A stretch of 64,000 nucleotides of DNA from Bacteroidota bacterium (GTDB taxonomy: Bacteria; Bacteroidota; Bacteroidia; Chitinophagales; LD1). The stretch is taken from assembly GCA_026391075.1 (NCBI GenBank), contig JAPLES010000080.1:17813-81812 (forward strand). Direction: 5' to 3'. The notes beneath the pieces were generated by a model. It saw only the letters and a list, made by a program, of their open reading frames with translations. It was not told where the DNA came from and did not search any database. The translations under genes were made by a program, and so were the position numbers. Each line of letters starts with the position of its first letter. Position 1 is the stretch's first letter. This document shows, one piece after another, positions 17,596 to 26,490 of the stretch.

Positions 17596-18693
17596 ATGAA
17601 ATATTACATTATAGCAGGCGAAGCAAGCGGAGATTTACACGGTGCTAACCTTATCAAAGAACTGAAGGCGCAGGATGTCACTGCCGATGTGCGCTGCTGG
17701 GGTGGCGATAAAATGCAGGCTGCCGGTGGTGTGGTGGTGAAGCACATCAACGATTTGGCTTTTATGGGTTTTTTTGAAGTGGTGAAACACCTTCCCACTA
17801 TTCTCGGAAATATTTCGTTTTGCAAAAAAGATATACTCGCTTTTCAGCCCGATGTAGTGATACTGATAGACTACCCGGGCTTTAATTTCCGCCTATTTGA
17901 GTTTTTGAATAAGCAGAACATCAAAATTTTCTACTACATCTCGCCACAGCTTTGGGCTTGGAAGAAAGGAAGAGTAAAAAAGGTGAAGCAATATGTTCAC
18001 CGCATGTTTGTCATCTTTCCTTTCGAAAAAGATTTTTATGAAAAGAACGGAGTGCAGGTGGATTATGTGGGACACCCTTTACTGGACGAATTGCGAATTG
18101 CGAATTCTGAATTGCGAATTGAACAGCCGAATAATATTGCTTTAGTTCCCGGCAGCCGCAAGCAGGAAATAGCGTATCTGCTTCCCGAATATTTAAAAGT
18201 AGTGGATGAATTTCCGCAATACAAATTTATAGTCACCGGCATGAGCGGCATTGGCGAAGCGTTTTACCGTAACATCATCCGCAATAAAAATGTGGAGTTG
18301 ATAATGGATGATACCTATGGCGTGCTCAAAAAATCGAAAGCGGCAATAGTTACTTCGGGCACCGCTACCCTCGAAACCGCTTTGCATAACATACCCGAAG
18401 TAATTTGCTACAAAGGCAGTCCCATTTCTTACTTTATCATCAACGCTCTTATTGATAAAAGCATTGGCTTCATTTGCATTGTCAATCTCATTTGCGGTAA
18501 ACGCGTGGTGGAAGAATTGATACAAACCGATGTAAATAAAAACCGCTTAGTGGCGGAACTCAAAAAAATTACCGAAGGTGAAGAACGCCAGCGCATCTTA
18601 AGCGACTATGAACTGCTTCGCCAAAAATTAGGTAATGCAGGCGCATCTAAACGCGCGGCTGAGTTGATGATTGAGTATCTAATCCTTCGCTAA
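17596..18693 (+). CDS. lpxB: lipid-A-disaccharide synthase
   Basis: 365 aa from ATG 17596, which gives the family start MKYYIIAGEASGDLHGANLI; the in-frame ATG at 17554 lies at the edge of the repeat element and is rejected. A GT19 glycosyltransferase that joins lipid X and UDP-2,3-diacylglucosamine at the inner membrane. Motifs: FMGFFEVVKHL, LIDYPGFNFRL, YISPQLWAWKKGRVKKVK, VDYVGHPLLDE, ALVPGSRKQEI and SGTATLETAL. A repeat-like tract (18088-18120) encodes ELRIANSELRI in the variable linker before the PGSRKQEI motif. Its 3' end overlaps pruA by 15 nt. Confidence 0.95.
   Translation: MKYYIIAGEASGDLHGANLIKELKAQDVTADVRCWGGDKMQAAGGVVVKHINDLAFMGFFEVVKHLPTILGNISFCKKDILAFQPDVVILIDYPGFNFRLFEFLNKQNIKIFYYISPQLWAWKKGRVKKVKQYVHRMFVIFPFEKDFYEKNGVQVDYVGHPLLDELRIANSELRIEQPNNIALVPGSRKQEIAYLLPEYLKVVDEFPQYKFIVTGMSGIGEAFYRNIIRNKNVELIMDDTYGVLKKSKAAIVTSGTATLETALHNIPEVICYKGSPISYFIINALIDKSIGFICIVNLICGKRVVEELIQTDVNKNRLVAELKKITEGEERQRILSDYELLRQKLGNAGASKRAAELMIEYLILR
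18088..18120. repeat. AATTGCG repeat tract inserted in lpxB
   Basis: Three imperfect copies of gaattgcgaatt in 33 nt, encoding ELRIANSELRI. The tract resembles short intergenic repeats rather than normal lpxB sequence and lies in a tolerant inter-domain linker. Confidence 0.75.
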
Positions 18694-20310
18694 AAAAGGA
18701 TAGCGGTAATCAACAGGCGAAACAAAAGTTTCTTTAATAGTGCGTGGCGAAACCCAGCGCAGCAGGTTAATCATACTTCCCGCCTTATCGTTAGTGCCCG
18801 AGCCGCGGCTGCCGCCAAACGGCTGCTGGCCCACCACAGCACCGGTAGGTTTATCGTTGATGTAAAAATTACCCGCAGCGTTCTGCAGTTTTTGTGTAGC
18901 CAGTTCAATGGCATATCTGTCCTGCGCCAAAATAGAACCCGTAAGCGCATAAATAGAAGTGCTGTCCACCGTTTTCAAAATCTCTTCAAACTTATCTTCC
19001 TCATACACATAAACCGTAAGCACCGGTCCAAACAATTCCTCACACATGGTTACATAGTTAGGGTTAGTAGTTTGAATGATAGTTGGCTCAATAAAATAGC
19101 CCTTGGTTTTATCGCATTTGCCGCCCGCTATAATTTTTGCGTCCTTATCTTTTTTTGCCTGCGCTATGTATGCGGCAAGTTTATCGAAACTCTTTTCATC
19201 AATCACCGCATTTATAAAATTGCCGAAGTCTTCGGTGCCGCCCATCTTCATACTCGCCAAATCTTCGAGCACCTGTTTCTTCACTGCGTTCCAGATATTA
19301 GCCGGCACATAAGCCCGCGAAGCAGCCGAACATTTTTGCCCCTGATATTCGAACGCACCTCTTGAAATTGCGGTAGCCACTGCTTTGGCATCGGCACTCT
19401 TGTGAGCGAGTATGAAGTCCTTGCCTCCCGTTTCGCCCACAATACGCGGATATGTTTTATACAGATGAATATGGTCGCCAATGTTTTTCCAGATGTTTTG
19501 AAACACTTCGGTTGAACCCGTAAAGTGAATACCCGCAAAATCGCGATGCGAAAAAATTACATCAGCCGCATCGGGTCCGCCCGGGTAAATCAAATTGATT
19601 ACGCCATCGGGCACTCCCGCTTCGCGGAAAATTTTCATGAGCACATAAGCCGAATACACCTGTGTGTTCGAAGGTTTCCAAACTACCACATTGCCCATCA
19701 TGGCACAGCTTGAAGGAAGATTTCCTGCAATAGCCGTAAAGTTGAAAGGCGTAAGCGCATACACAAAACCCTCGAGCGGTCTCCACTCACTGCGGTTCCA
19801 GATACCTGCGCTGCTTTGCGGCTGCATCGAATAAATTTCGGTCATAAACTGCACATTGAAGCGCAAAAAATCTATGATTTCGCAAGCCGAATCTATCTCT
19901 GCCTGATAAGCATTCTTCGATTGACCAAGCATAGTTGCCGCGTTCAATTCAGCACGATAAGGACCTGCAATTAATTCTGCAGCTTTCAAAAATATAGAAG
20001 CGCGGTGCTCCCAACTTAAAGCCACCCATTTTTTACGCGCAGCCAAAGCAGCGGTAACCGCCTGTTGCACGTGTTTCTTTTCGCTCTTATAATAATGCCC
20101 CAGTAAATGTTTATGGTCGTGTGGCGGATTCAGCGAAGTCTTTTTGCCGTCACGAATTTCTTTGCCGCCAATAAACATCGGAATGTCGCGCACTTCTTTG
20201 CGCATAGCGGCAATTTTCTTTTTCAGTTCATCTCTTTCTTTGCTTCCCGTTGCGTATTGCTTAATCGGTTCGTTATTCGGTGCGGGAACTTTAAAAAAAC
20301 CTGTAGCCAT
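18679..20310 (-). CDS. pruA: delta-1-pyrroline-5-carboxylate dehydrogenase
   Basis: 543 aa, the size of the stand-alone (eukaryote-like) ALDH4 form without a proline dehydrogenase domain. Oxidises glutamate semialdehyde to glutamate with NAD+ in proline breakdown. NAD site: TPFNFTAIAGNLPSSCAMMGN and WKPSNTQVYSAY; glutamate and catalytic Cys regions GETGGKDF and GQKCSAASRAYVP (Cys near residue 345); C-terminal ALTGSILAQDRYAIE and GQQPFGGSRGSGTNDKAG. ATG at 20310. Its stop lies within the 3' end of lpxB (15-nt convergent overlap). Codon use looks slightly more GC-rich than that of neighbours. Confidence 0.95.
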   Translation of the reverse strand: MATGFFKVPAPNNEPIKQYATGSKERDELKKKIAAMRKEVRDIPMFIGGKEIRDGKKTSLNPPHDHKHLLGHYYKSEKKHVQQAVTAALAARKKWVALSWEHRASIFLKAAELIAGPYRAELNAATMLGQSKNAYQAEIDSACEIIDFLRFNVQFMTEIYSMQPQSSAGIWNRSEWRPLEGFVYALTPFNFTAIAGNLPSSCAMMGNVVVWKPSNTQVYSAYVLMKIFREAGVPDGVINLIYPGGPDAADVIFSHRDFAGIHFTGSTEVFQNIWKNIGDHIHLYKTYPRIVGETGGKDFILAHKSADAKAVATAISRGAFEYQGQKCSAASRAYVPANIWNAVKKQVLEDLASMKMGGTEDFGNFINAVIDEKSFDKLAAYIAQAKKDKDAKIIAGGKCDKTKGYFIEPTIIQTTNPNYVTMCEELFGPVLTVYVYEEDKFEEILKTVDSTSIYALTGSILAQDRYAIELATQKLQNAAGNFYINDKPTGAVVGQQPFGGSRGSGTNDKAGSMINLLRWVSPRTIKETFVSPVDYRYPFLAKD

Positions 20311-20411
20311 AAGATAGATTTAAGATTTTAGATTGAAGATGTAAGATTGAATACAGTCCATGCTTCCTGTTTCTTTTCGCAGTTAACTACTTATTCCAAT
20401 TACTCCAAAAT

Positions 20412-21770
20412 TTATTTGCCTAAAAGCGCGCGGTAAATATCCATGCCATTGGCGTAAACTATGAGCACAATTACAATTACAAACCCAACGCGGTTAATGT
20501 ATTCTAAAGCCTGGTCGCTCACTTTTTTTCTCGTAATCATTTCAAACAACAGCAGCAAAACATAACCGCCATCGAGCATAGGAATAGGAAGAAGATTAGC
20601 CACAGCAAGCATAATAGAAATAAAAGCCGTCAATTGCCAAAAAGCAACCCAATCCCAGGTAGCAGGAAATAAAGAACCGATGGTTCCCATGCCGCCAATT
20701 TGTTTGTACGCTTTAATATCGGGATTGAACATCAACTTCAATTGCTTCAAATAATCGGTCAAACGGTGGTAAGCTAATTTACCTCCCTGCGCAAACGAAG
20801 CAAAGAAACCGTATTTGGTTTCTACAATATCCATATACCCTTTGAGGTCGTGCATATCGCTTGGCGAACGAAACCCAAGTAAACCTGTAACCGGAACTTT
20901 AACCGAAGTAGTCAACGTATCTTTTCCGCGAAGAAATTTGATTGTTACATCTGTGCCTATGAAATTCGCAAGTATCCCTTTTGCTTCCTGAAAATAATGA
21001 ACCGTTGAATCGTTGATAGAAAGAATGATGTCACCTTTCTTCAACTTATCCTTTATCACGCTCTCCTCACTAAACTCTCCTACCATACAAGGAATACGGA
21101 AATCAATAAAGTTCTTCGCTCGTGAAGCCACAACCACCTTTACAAAATCAGCAGGTATAGAAATCGTAAACGGTTCGCCATTGCGAAGTATTTCAACCTT
21201 CTTTACACCATCGAGCAAAATTTCTTTGGGCACCGATTGAAAACTTGCAAACTTAGTTCCGCCATCGTGCGAAAGAATTACATCGCCATCTCTAAAGCCC
21301 GCATACATAGCCACTGAATCGCAACTGATTCCATACTTCGCATTTTCCGCAGGTAAATAGGCTTCGCCCTGCCAAAAAGAAAGTTGAGAGTAAATCAACC
21401 ACCCCAAAATCAAATTCATAATAATACCACCAAGCATGATGATGAGCTTCTGGTAATTTTTCTTCGAGCGGTATTCATCGGGTTTCGGTTCACTGGCTAA
21501 AAAAGTTTCGTCCATGCTTTCGTCAATCATGCCCGCTATTTTTACATAGCCACCTAGTGGAAACCAGCCAATACCGTATTCCGTATCGCCAATTTTTTTC
21601 TTAAACAATGCAAAATTCAACAAGGTTGGAATAGGGAAAAGGAAATCGAAAAAGAGATAGAATTTTTCGACTCTCGTTTTAAACGCACGAGCGGCCAAAA
21701 AATGCCCTAACTCGTGAATGATAACCAATATAGAAAGCGAAAGAAGTAACTGAACTGTTTTAATGAGCAT
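20412..21770 (-). CDS. rseP: RseP-type site-2 zinc metalloprotease (RIP)
   Basis: 452 aa integral membrane protease that cleaves substrates within the membrane after site-1 cleavage (typically anti-sigma factors). The zinc motif HELGH is at residues 19-23 in the first transmembrane helix; the third zinc ligand is in [11 protein letters not shown] near residue 400. Between them are [16 protein letters not shown] and two PDZ-like regions ([27 protein letters not shown]). The last helix is [14 protein letters not shown]. It is divergent from guaA; no sigma/anti-sigma gene is nearby. Confidence 0.93.
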   Translation of the reverse strand: MLIKTVQLLLSLSILVIIHELGHFLAARAFKTRVEKFYLFFDFLFPIPTLLNFALFKKKIGDTEYGIGWFPLGGYVKIAGMIDESMDETFLASEPKPDEYRSKKNYQKLIIMLGGIIMNLILGWLIYSQLSFWQGEAYLPAENAKYGISCDSVAMYAGFRDGDVILSHDGGTKFASFQSVPKEILLDGVKKVEILRNGEPFTISIPADFVKVVVASRAKNFIDFRIPCMVGEFSEESVIKDKLKKGDIILSINDSTVHYFQEAKGILANFIGTDVTIKFLRGKDTLTTSVKVPVTGLLGFRSPSDMHDLKGYMDIVETKYGFFASFAQGGKLAYHRLTDYLKQLKLMFNPDIKAYKQIGGMGTIGSLFPATWDWVAFWQLTAFISIMLAVANLLPIPMLDGGYVLLLLFEMITRKKVSDQALEYINRVGFVIVIVLIVYANGMDIYRALLGK

Positions 21771-21856
21771 GTAAACCTTATTTTAAAATTGGGCGCAAAC
21801 CTACACGAATTTACGATACAGGAAAGATGCCACACCCACGCATGATGTGGTATTTT

Positions 21857-21864
21857 TATATTCG
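21857..21864 (+). promoter_or_regulatory. TAnnTTCG -7 box of guaA
   Basis: TATATTCG four nt before the guaA ATG at 21869, in the same position as the boxes of purM and surE. No clear -33 TTG was found. Confidence 0.4.
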
Positions 21865-21868
21865 CGCC

Positions 21869-23410
21869 ATGACCGAAAAAATTCTCATCCTCGATTTTGG
21901 TTCACAGTACACGCAACTAATTGCACGCAGAGTAAGAGAGTGCGAAGTGTATTGCGAAATTCATCCGTACAATAAAATTCCTGAGTTAACCAACGATATC
22001 AAAGGCATTATTCTTTCAGGCTCACCGGCAAGTGTTCGTGATATAGATGCTCCACGTGTTGATGTAGAAAAACTGATTGCCTTTAAACCCCTGCTCGGAG
22101 TTTGTTATGGCGCTCAACTCATGGCTCAAACACTTGGCGGAAGTGTAGAAAAAAGCAATACCCGCGAATACGGTCGTGCACATTTGCAAGTAAAAAACAC
22201 TGACGATGCATTGCTTAAAAACGTTACCGACAACTGTCAGGTTTGGATGAGTCATGGTGATTCGATTAAGAGCATTGGCGATAAATTTGAATTAATTGCA
22301 GGAAGCGATTCTATTGACGTAGCTGCCTTTCGCGGAGTGAAAAATGTTTTTCCTAATCCTGTTTATGCCTTACAGTTTCACCCTGAAGTTTATCACAGCA
22401 CCGAAGGGCAAAAAATTCTTTCGAATTTTCTGTTTGATGTGTGCGGTTGCTCCCACAAATGGACCGCTGCAAGTTTTGTAGAAGAAAGCGTGAAGAGTTT
22501 GAAAGCGCAAATAGGAAATGAAAAAGTAATTCTTGGTTTGAGCGGTGGTGTTGATTCATCGGTAGCAGCATTGTTGTTGGAAGAAGCAGTTGGCGACAAT
22601 CTGCTTTGCATTTTTGTTGACAACGGCTTGCTGCGCAAAGATGAATTTGAAACCGTAATGAGTAAGTATGTAGAAATGGGATTGAATGTGCAGGGGGTGA
22701 AAGCCGGTCATAAATTCTTAAAAGAATTAGCAGGTGAAAGTGACCCCGAAAAGAAACGCAAAATAATTGGTCGTGTATTTATTGAAGTATTTGAACACGA
22801 AGCCAACAAACATCCCGAAGTAAAATGGTTGGCGCAGGGAACTATTTATCCCGATGTAATTGAAAGTGTTTCGGTGAATGGTCCGTCACAAACTATTAAG
22901 TCGCACCACAACGTTGGTGGCTTGCCCGATATTTTGAAATTGAAAATTGTAGAGCCGCTGCGCAATCTTTTTAAAGATGAAGTGCGCAAAGCTGGAAAAG
23001 AATTAGGGCTTGTTCCCGAAATTCTTTACCGTCATCCTTTCCCAGGGCCCGGTTTAGCGGTGAGAATACTTGGAGATATTACCGAAGAGAAAGTGAAAAT
23101 ATTGCAGGAAGCCGACCACATTTACATTGAGAATTTAAAGAAATTCAATTTGTATAATGATGTGTGGCAGGCGGGTGCAATTCTTACTCCTATTAAAACC
23201 GTTGGCGTAATGGGCGATGAAAGAACGTATGAGCACGTGGTAGCTTTACGCGCAGTAAATTCAACCGATGGCATGACAGCCGACTGGAGTCATTTGCCTT
23301 ATGAGTTTCTTGCAAAAACTTCGAACGACATTATCAACCATGTAAAAGGCGTGAACCGTGTGGTGTATGATATTTCTAGTAAACCACCGGCAACTATTGA
23401 ATGGGAATAA
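21869..23410 (+). CDS. guaA: GMP synthase (glutamine-hydrolysing)
   Basis: 513 aa from ATG 21869 ([20 protein letters not shown]); the 14 codons upstream are not family sequence. Converts XMP to GMP with glutamine and ATP. Class I amidotransferase with nucleophile Cys in [17 protein letters not shown] and the His/Glu pair in [13 protein letters not shown] pyrophosphatase P-loop [14 protein letters not shown]-terminal dimerisation domain with [15 protein letters not shown] and the terminal [11 protein letters not shown]. With purM upstream, two purine genes lie within 9 kb but are not one operon. Confidence 0.97.
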   Translation: MTEKILILDFGSQYTQLIARRVRECEVYCEIHPYNKIPELTNDIKGIILSGSPASVRDIDAPRVDVEKLIAFKPLLGVCYGAQLMAQTLGGSVEKSNTREYGRAHLQVKNTDDALLKNVTDNCQVWMSHGDSIKSIGDKFELIAGSDSIDVAAFRGVKNVFPNPVYALQFHPEVYHSTEGQKILSNFLFDVCGCSHKWTAASFVEESVKSLKAQIGNEKVILGLSGGVDSSVAALLLEEAVGDNLLCIFVDNGLLRKDEFETVMSKYVEMGLNVQGVKAGHKFLKELAGESDPEKKRKIIGRVFIEVFEHEANKHPEVKWLAQGTIYPDVIESVSVNGPSQTIKSHHNVGGLPDILKLKIVEPLRNLFKDEVRKAGKELGLVPEILYRHPFPGPGLAVRILGDITEEKVKILQEADHIYIENLKKFNLYNDVWQAGAILTPIKTVGVMGDERTYEHVVALRAVNSTDGMTADWSHLPYEFLAKTSNDIINHVKGVNRVVYDISSKPPATIEWE

Positions 23411-23417
23411 ACCCCTT

Positions 23418-23456
23418 CCCGCTAAAAAAGCGGGATGAAACAAAATCCCTAAAGGG
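23418..23456 (+). repeat. GCGGGATGAAAC repeat, copy 1, with two hairpins
   Basis: A hairpin cccgct/agcggg (23418-23434) runs into gatgaaacaaaatccct, whose ccct pairs with aggg (23453-23456). It sits directly after the guaA stop and may terminate its transcript. Related copies are at 24732 and, inverted, at 25258. Confidence 0.7.
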
Positions 23457-23477
23457 GACTTTAAAGGCAAATACAAA

Positions 23478-24722
23478 ATGAAAAAAACGTTTTTGTTTTA
23501 CTGTTATCTGCGAACCGCGAACCGTCAACTTGCATTGTCTGTTGTCTGTTGTCTATTGTCTCTCATCTGTTCTGCTCAAGCCGATTCCGTTTACCGCATT
23601 AGTTTAATTCTTCCTTTTCAAACAGAAAGTACTGTTGAGAAATTAGATGGCTTTACTAACGCACGTGATTTTTTTACCGCTAGCCGAATTCACTTAAATG
23701 AAGATGCCGTAATAGCTTTAGATTTTTATGAAGGCGCGCTTGAAGCATTAAGAGAAACAACCGATAGTTTTAAAATTGAATTGAAAGTTTACGATTGCTA
23801 TAACAGCGATTCTGTTACCACCGAACTTTTGAAAAAAGAGGAACTGAAAAAATCGCATGTGATTATTGGAGCCATGTCAGTTTCTGGTTCTAAGTTGGTG
23901 GCTGATTACTGCAAGCAGAATAAAATCATAAACGTTCAGCCCTTTTCTCCTTCTAAAAGTTTAACGGCCGATAATCCTTATCACCTTAAACTTTCGCCCA
24001 CCATTGATGCGCATGTTGATGCTCTGTTCAATTCTATTATTGATTCGTTTGCCGGTGGCAACATTATCATCTACACTCCTGATGCAGAAAAAAGCTGGAG
24101 TGTAGCGCAGCGATTTGATTCGCTGTTTCGTGCTTTCAATAAAACTGCTTCACAAAAATTTACCGTTGCTTTGCTCAACACAAAAACCATGTTGGTGAAT
24201 GGAAAGAAAACATCTGCGGTAGAACAACTAAAAACCGACAAGCCGAATATTTTGATCATCACTTCTTTCGAAGAATCTTTCGTGAATGGAAACTTGCGCG
24301 TGCTACATGACGATTTGAAAACAAAGAGAATTATTGTTTACGGCATGCCAACGTGGTTAAATGGCGATATTCTTCGATTAGATTACGTTAACGATTTCTC
24401 TACTCGAATTTCCGATGCATTCTATCTTGATTCTGCCCGTAACGAAACCTTGAGTTTCAAAAATAACTTCAAAACAAATTTCAGTCAGGTACCCTCGAAG
24501 TTTTCCTTTCTTGGCTTTGATGTGCTCAACTTCATTCTTGAAAACTTAAACTATTATGGAAAAGATTTCATCAACAATGTAGCCACTCAACACTTCAACG
24601 GCACCGGTTATAAATTCGACATTAGCAAAAATTCGAAAGACGGCAAGCTGGTGAACTACTATGAAAATCGAAATGTTTCCGTGTTTATGGTAGAGAACTA
24701 TCTGTTGAAGAAAGTGAAGTAG
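23478..24722 (+). CDS. periplasmic binding protein-like domain (type 1 fold), secreted
   Basis: 414 aa. Residues 1-34 carry an unusually long signal peptide (ending LLSLICSAQ) whose hydrophobic core is encoded by a GTCTGTTGTCT repeat tract. The rest resembles the type 1 periplasmic-binding/ABC amino-acid receptor fold found alone or with LysM domains in Bacteroidota: YRISLILPF, AVIALDFYEGALEAL, SHVIIGAMSVSGSKLVADYC, LKLSPTIDAHVDALF, RIIVYGMPTWLNGDI, KFSFLGFDVLNFILENL. No LysM repeat is present and no transporter genes are adjacent. The ligand is unknown; it may be a cell-wall-associated sensor rather than an uptake protein. Confidence 0.8.
   Translation: MKKTFLFYCYLRTANRQLALSVVCCLLSLICSAQADSVYRISLILPFQTESTVEKLDGFTNARDFFTASRIHLNEDAVIALDFYEGALEALRETTDSFKIELKVYDCYNSDSVTTELLKKEELKKSHVIIGAMSVSGSKLVADYCKQNKIINVQPFSPSKSLTADNPYHLKLSPTIDAHVDALFNSIIDSFAGGNIIIYTPDAEKSWSVAQRFDSLFRAFNKTASQKFTVALLNTKTMLVNGKKTSAVEQLKTDKPNILIITSFEESFVNGNLRVLHDDLKTKRIIVYGMPTWLNGDILRLDYVNDFSTRISDAFYLDSARNETLSFKNNFKTNFSQVPSKFSFLGFDVLNFILENLNYYGKDFINNVATQHFNGTGYKFDISKNSKDGKLVNYYENRNVSVFMVENYLLKKVK
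23535..23570. repeat. GTCTGTTGTCTATTGTCT repeat forming a signal peptide core
   Basis: Tandem 7-mer-like units (tgtctgt, tgtctat) encode VVCCLLSLIC in the signal peptide of the 23478 protein. The same repeat, on the other strand, is at 45091-45126. Just upstream, gcgaaccgcgaacc belongs to another simple intergenic repeat type. Confidence 0.75.
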
Positions 24723-24731
24723 GTAGCCAGT

Positions 24732-24762
24732 AGCTCCCGTTAAGGAAAGCGGGATGAAACAA
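24732..24762 (+). repeat. GCGGGATGAAAC repeat, copy 2
   Basis: agctcccg ... gcgggatgaaacaag, in the gap between the 23478 gene and yraN. A partial aaaatccctaaa, as in copy 1, follows at about 24789. Confidence 0.7.
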
Positions 24763-24808
24763 GTAAGCAGCGGCAGTTGCAGTCAATACAAAATCCCTAA
24801 AATCACAA

Positions 24809-25177
24809 TTAGTCGTTCGTGTGAAAGAAAGCATCTTCAATGTGCTTGATTTTAATTTCGTTTTTGTGATTGATGGTGATGGAAATAATATCGAACCGCA
24901 CTTCGGTTTCTAAGTGGTGCTCATAAAGAAATTCTTCAGCCGCTTCTTTGATTAAACGAATCTGTTTATCGCTCACAAACTCTTCAGGAAAACCAAATTG
25001 ATTACTGCTTCTGGTTTTAACTTCCGAAAAAATTATGATGCCGTTTTCTTTTGAAATAATATCTATCTCAGCGCGGCTATACCGATAATTTCTCGTCAAA
25101 ATTTCGTGTCCTTTGTTTTGAAGAAATTCAACGGCAGCATCTTCGCCTTTTTTACCAAGTTCGTTATGAGAAGCCAT
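24809..25177 (-). CDS. UPF0102/YraN-family endonuclease-fold protein
   Basis: 122 aa, full length. The restriction-endonuclease-like core is visible: GKKGEDAAVEFLQNKGHEIL, YRYSRAEIDIIS and IIIFSEVKTRSSNQFG, giving the E...D...ExK catalytic pattern. Members are Holliday-junction-resolvase-like in fold; the biological substrate is not established. Convergent with the gene ending at 24722. Confidence 0.9.
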   Translation of the reverse strand: MASHNELGKKGEDAAVEFLQNKGHEILTRNYRYSRAEIDIISKENGIIIFSEVKTRSSNQFGFPEEFVSDKQIRLIKEAAEEFLYEHHLETEVRFDIISITINHKNEIKIKHIEDAFFHTND

Positions 25178-25257
25178 GAGTGATTTAAAAATTAAGATTG
25201 AAGATTTAATATTGAATACAACTGTTCTGCTTACTGTATTTTGTATTGGCCGTTTAC

Positions 25258-25288
25258 TTGTTTCATCCCGTCTGTTTCAGCGGGAGCT
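25258..25288 (-). repeat. GCGGGATGAAAC repeat, copy 3 (inverted)
   Basis: Reverse complement reads agctcccgct ... gacgggatgaaacaag, matching copy 2 outside the loop. It lies between the yraN start and the end of the NUC1 gene. The flanking 25182-25215 is a simple aagattgaagattt repeat also present near 20320. Confidence 0.7.
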
Positions 25289-25324
25289 GCTGCCAAGTGC
25301 TGCTAAAAATACTGCAGTTTATCT

Positions 25325-26347
25325 TTATAACACCATGTTCATTTTCGCCACCGTCCTCTTTACCGCCTTCACTCCTCTTCTGCGCGCATCGCGCGAAACA
25401 GCTTTGGCTTCATCGCTGGTGGCAGTGGCGGTAATTGTTTTCAATTGTAGTTTATCATCAGGCACCGCAACTCGTTTTACTTTGCTCCATTTGAATTTAT
25501 GCCCTGTAAGTTTCTCCACCAACTCAAGATTAACCTGAAAAACTTTTTTGTATGGGAAATCCAGAAATGCTTCTTCATCATCGGGTGCAGTAACATCACG
25601 AATCAGTTTTTTCTTTTTGTCTTTCACCAAATTCATTTCGCGTAAACGTTTTTCGTGGCTCATGACAAAAGCAGTTGTGTAAATGCCATCCTTCTTTTTA
25701 AACACCACAACTTTCCAAAACATAAGCGGCACCTGAAACGTTTCATTTTTTACATAGAGCGGGTCGTTAATATCCAACACGGGACCGGTGAAAACACAAA
25801 TTTTTTGATTGCGCTTTTTTGCTTTTGCTTCATCTAAAATGTAGCTCTCCAAACTGCTCCACAATCCTCTGTTTAGCTTTGGTGCTTGCGGTACGCTATT
25901 TGGAAAATGAAAAGTTTCAGAGGCAAATGTCCGTGCCTCATCACTCCAGCACATTTCATTATTCGAAGTCATGTGCCCAATGTCAAATTCTGTTTCCCCA
26001 CCTTTAATGAGGTCGTAAAATTTATCGTCTAGCTGAATTGAAGATTCTATTCGTGGGTCGGTTTGGAAATTTCCTTTTCGTTCTAACTGCACTTTCAAAT
26101 TTCCATCAATGTTGGCAGCAGAAACAAAAGGAAGTTTACGAGGCTTGCTATATAACACACTAAATCGTGAGTACTTCAGTATTCCTTTCATATCGCCCGA
26201 AACTTTTGGTAAATTTTTTTGCTGCTTTTGATTGAGTACATCCAACGTAATGGCTGTAATACCGTCTATAAATTTAGGATCGTAACCTTTACAGCTTTTT
26301 AAGTGCTCAATGGAAAAAACATCGGTTTCAATGGTAGTGTTTGGCAT
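25325..26347 (-). CDS. DNA/RNA non-specific endonuclease (NUC1/ββα-metal family)
   Basis: 340 aa. The active-site motif is FDIGHMTSNNEMCWS (residues about 118-132), equivalent to DRGH of the Serratia nuclease family with Ile in place of Arg; the His general base is kept. The metal-binding region follows as FHFPNSVPQAPKLNRGLWSS, in which the Asn of LNRGLW is the expected Mg ligand, then CVFTGPVLDINDPLY and VPLMFWKVVVF. No signal peptide is evident at the N-terminus (MPNTTIETDVFSIEHL), which is unusual because most homologues are secreted or periplasmic. A basic tail ends the protein. Role unknown. Confidence 0.88.
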   Translation of the reverse strand: MPNTTIETDVFSIEHLKSCKGYDPKFIDGITAITLDVLNQKQQKNLPKVSGDMKGILKYSRFSVLYSKPRKLPFVSAANIDGNLKVQLERKGNFQTDPRIESSIQLDDKFYDLIKGGETEFDIGHMTSNNEMCWSDEARTFASETFHFPNSVPQAPKLNRGLWSSLESYILDEAKAKKRNQKICVFTGPVLDINDPLYVKNETFQVPLMFWKVVVFKKKDGIYTTAFVMSHEKRLREMNLVKDKKKKLIRDVTAPDDEEAFLDFPYKKVFQVNLELVEKLTGHKFKWSKVKRVAVPDDKLQLKTITATATSDEAKAVSRDARRRGVKAVKRTVAKMNMVL

Positions 26348-26490
26348 AGCATATTTTAAAGCATGAATTTAATTGGATGCATAAAAAAATCAAATTAAGC
26401 GTGGTATGATTTTACCTGAAATACCAATGCTAATTCCATTCATAGTTTTGTAAATTTGACCTTCTATTTTGTAACACACACATTCACGGC

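Noticed and set aside
25176..25538. Plus-strand ORF of 120 codons over yraN and the NUC1 gene
   Set aside because: It overlaps yraN and the endonuclease 3' end in antisense, has no motif or signal, and follows a simple repeat tract.
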